Positions 63,964 through 64,000 of a stretch of DNA of 64,000 nt are shown here, piece by piece (the first letter of the stretch is position 1; every line of letters starts with the position of its first letter). The notes under the pieces are model-generated. The model worked only from the letters and a program-made list of their open reading frames with translations. It was not told where the DNA came from and made no database searches. Origin of the DNA: Paraburkholderia sp. IMGN_8. Lineage in GTDB: Bacteria; Pseudomonadota; Gammaproteobacteria; Burkholderiales; Burkholderiaceae. Location: NCBI RefSeq assembly GCF_038050405.1, contig NZ_CP150901.1, forward strand, positions 3,472,001 to 3,536,000, in the 5' to 3' direction. The position numbers and the translations under genes are program-made.

Positions 63964-64000
63964 TGACAGGCGCTATCTCACCCCCACCGTTTGGCAAGAG

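Overview
The window looks like an accessory-rich stretch of a Burkholderiaceae genome, most likely Paraburkholderia or Burkholderia. The evidence is GC-rich coding sequence, many LysR/IclR/GntR regulators, Burkholderia-type families (DUF3331, XapX, a KfrA-like coiled-coil protein, a Gram-negative porin) and many decayed insertion sequences. The KfrA-like protein suggests a secondary chromosome or megaplasmid, but this is inference. No rRNA, tRNA or CRISPR array was seen.

Layout. 1-4.0 kb: the 5' part of an FAD monooxygenase and an MBL-fold hydrolase, divergent from two translationally coupled IclR regulators. 4.1-10.6 kb: a complete MalFGK-type sugar ABC system, with SDR, ATPase and RpiR regulator on the minus strand and binding protein plus two permeases on the plus strand. 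11-16 kb: a GDSL esterase, then an IS-scarred patch of small orphan genes that resemble immunity genes. 16.5-18.1 kb: a sorAB-like sulfite dehydrogenase pair. 18.2-19.8 kb: a hairpin repeat, a C4-like antisense RNA leader and a Tn3 scrap. 19.8-30.3 kb: a membrane alpha/beta hydrolase, then an adaptor-RND-outer membrane factor-patatin operon divergent from a GntP-type permease. 30.4-35.8 kb: an AT-rich island between IS5, group II intron, IS3 and IS6 remnants. 36-42.6 kb: porin, DUF1275, DoxX, amidohydrolase, XapX and isochorismatase-like hydrolase with a divergent LysR. 43-46.5 kb: TetR with NDH-2, DUF3331 and an exported beta-carbonic anhydrase. 46.9-49.5 kb: kfrA-like gene and a conserved hypothetical. 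50-54.5 kb: a GntR regulator, a truncated sugar-acid dehydratase and an RbsABC-like sugar transporter with two GntR-type operators. 55.4-56.1 kb: two tandem genes for peptides with double-glycine leaders. 56.6-64 kb: a frameshifted heme-binding protein gene, LysR/argC-like, a ModA-like binding protein, quinone oxidoreductase/LysR, a His-rich lipoprotein and an IS91 scrap.

The strongest candidate for an undescribed system is 31.05-34.2 kb. A 39-codon ORF with a good ribosome binding site is followed on the same strand by a TauD-like Fe(II)/2-oxoglutarate oxygenase, a radical-SAM-like protein with an atypical CX6CX3C motif, and a short RlmN/Cfr-like radical SAM enzyme. A perfect FNR/ANR box lies about 100 bp upstream of the peptide. 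The arrangement and base composition suggest a horizontally acquired peptide-modification (RiPP-like) operon controlled by oxygen. The peptide's role is inferred, not shown.
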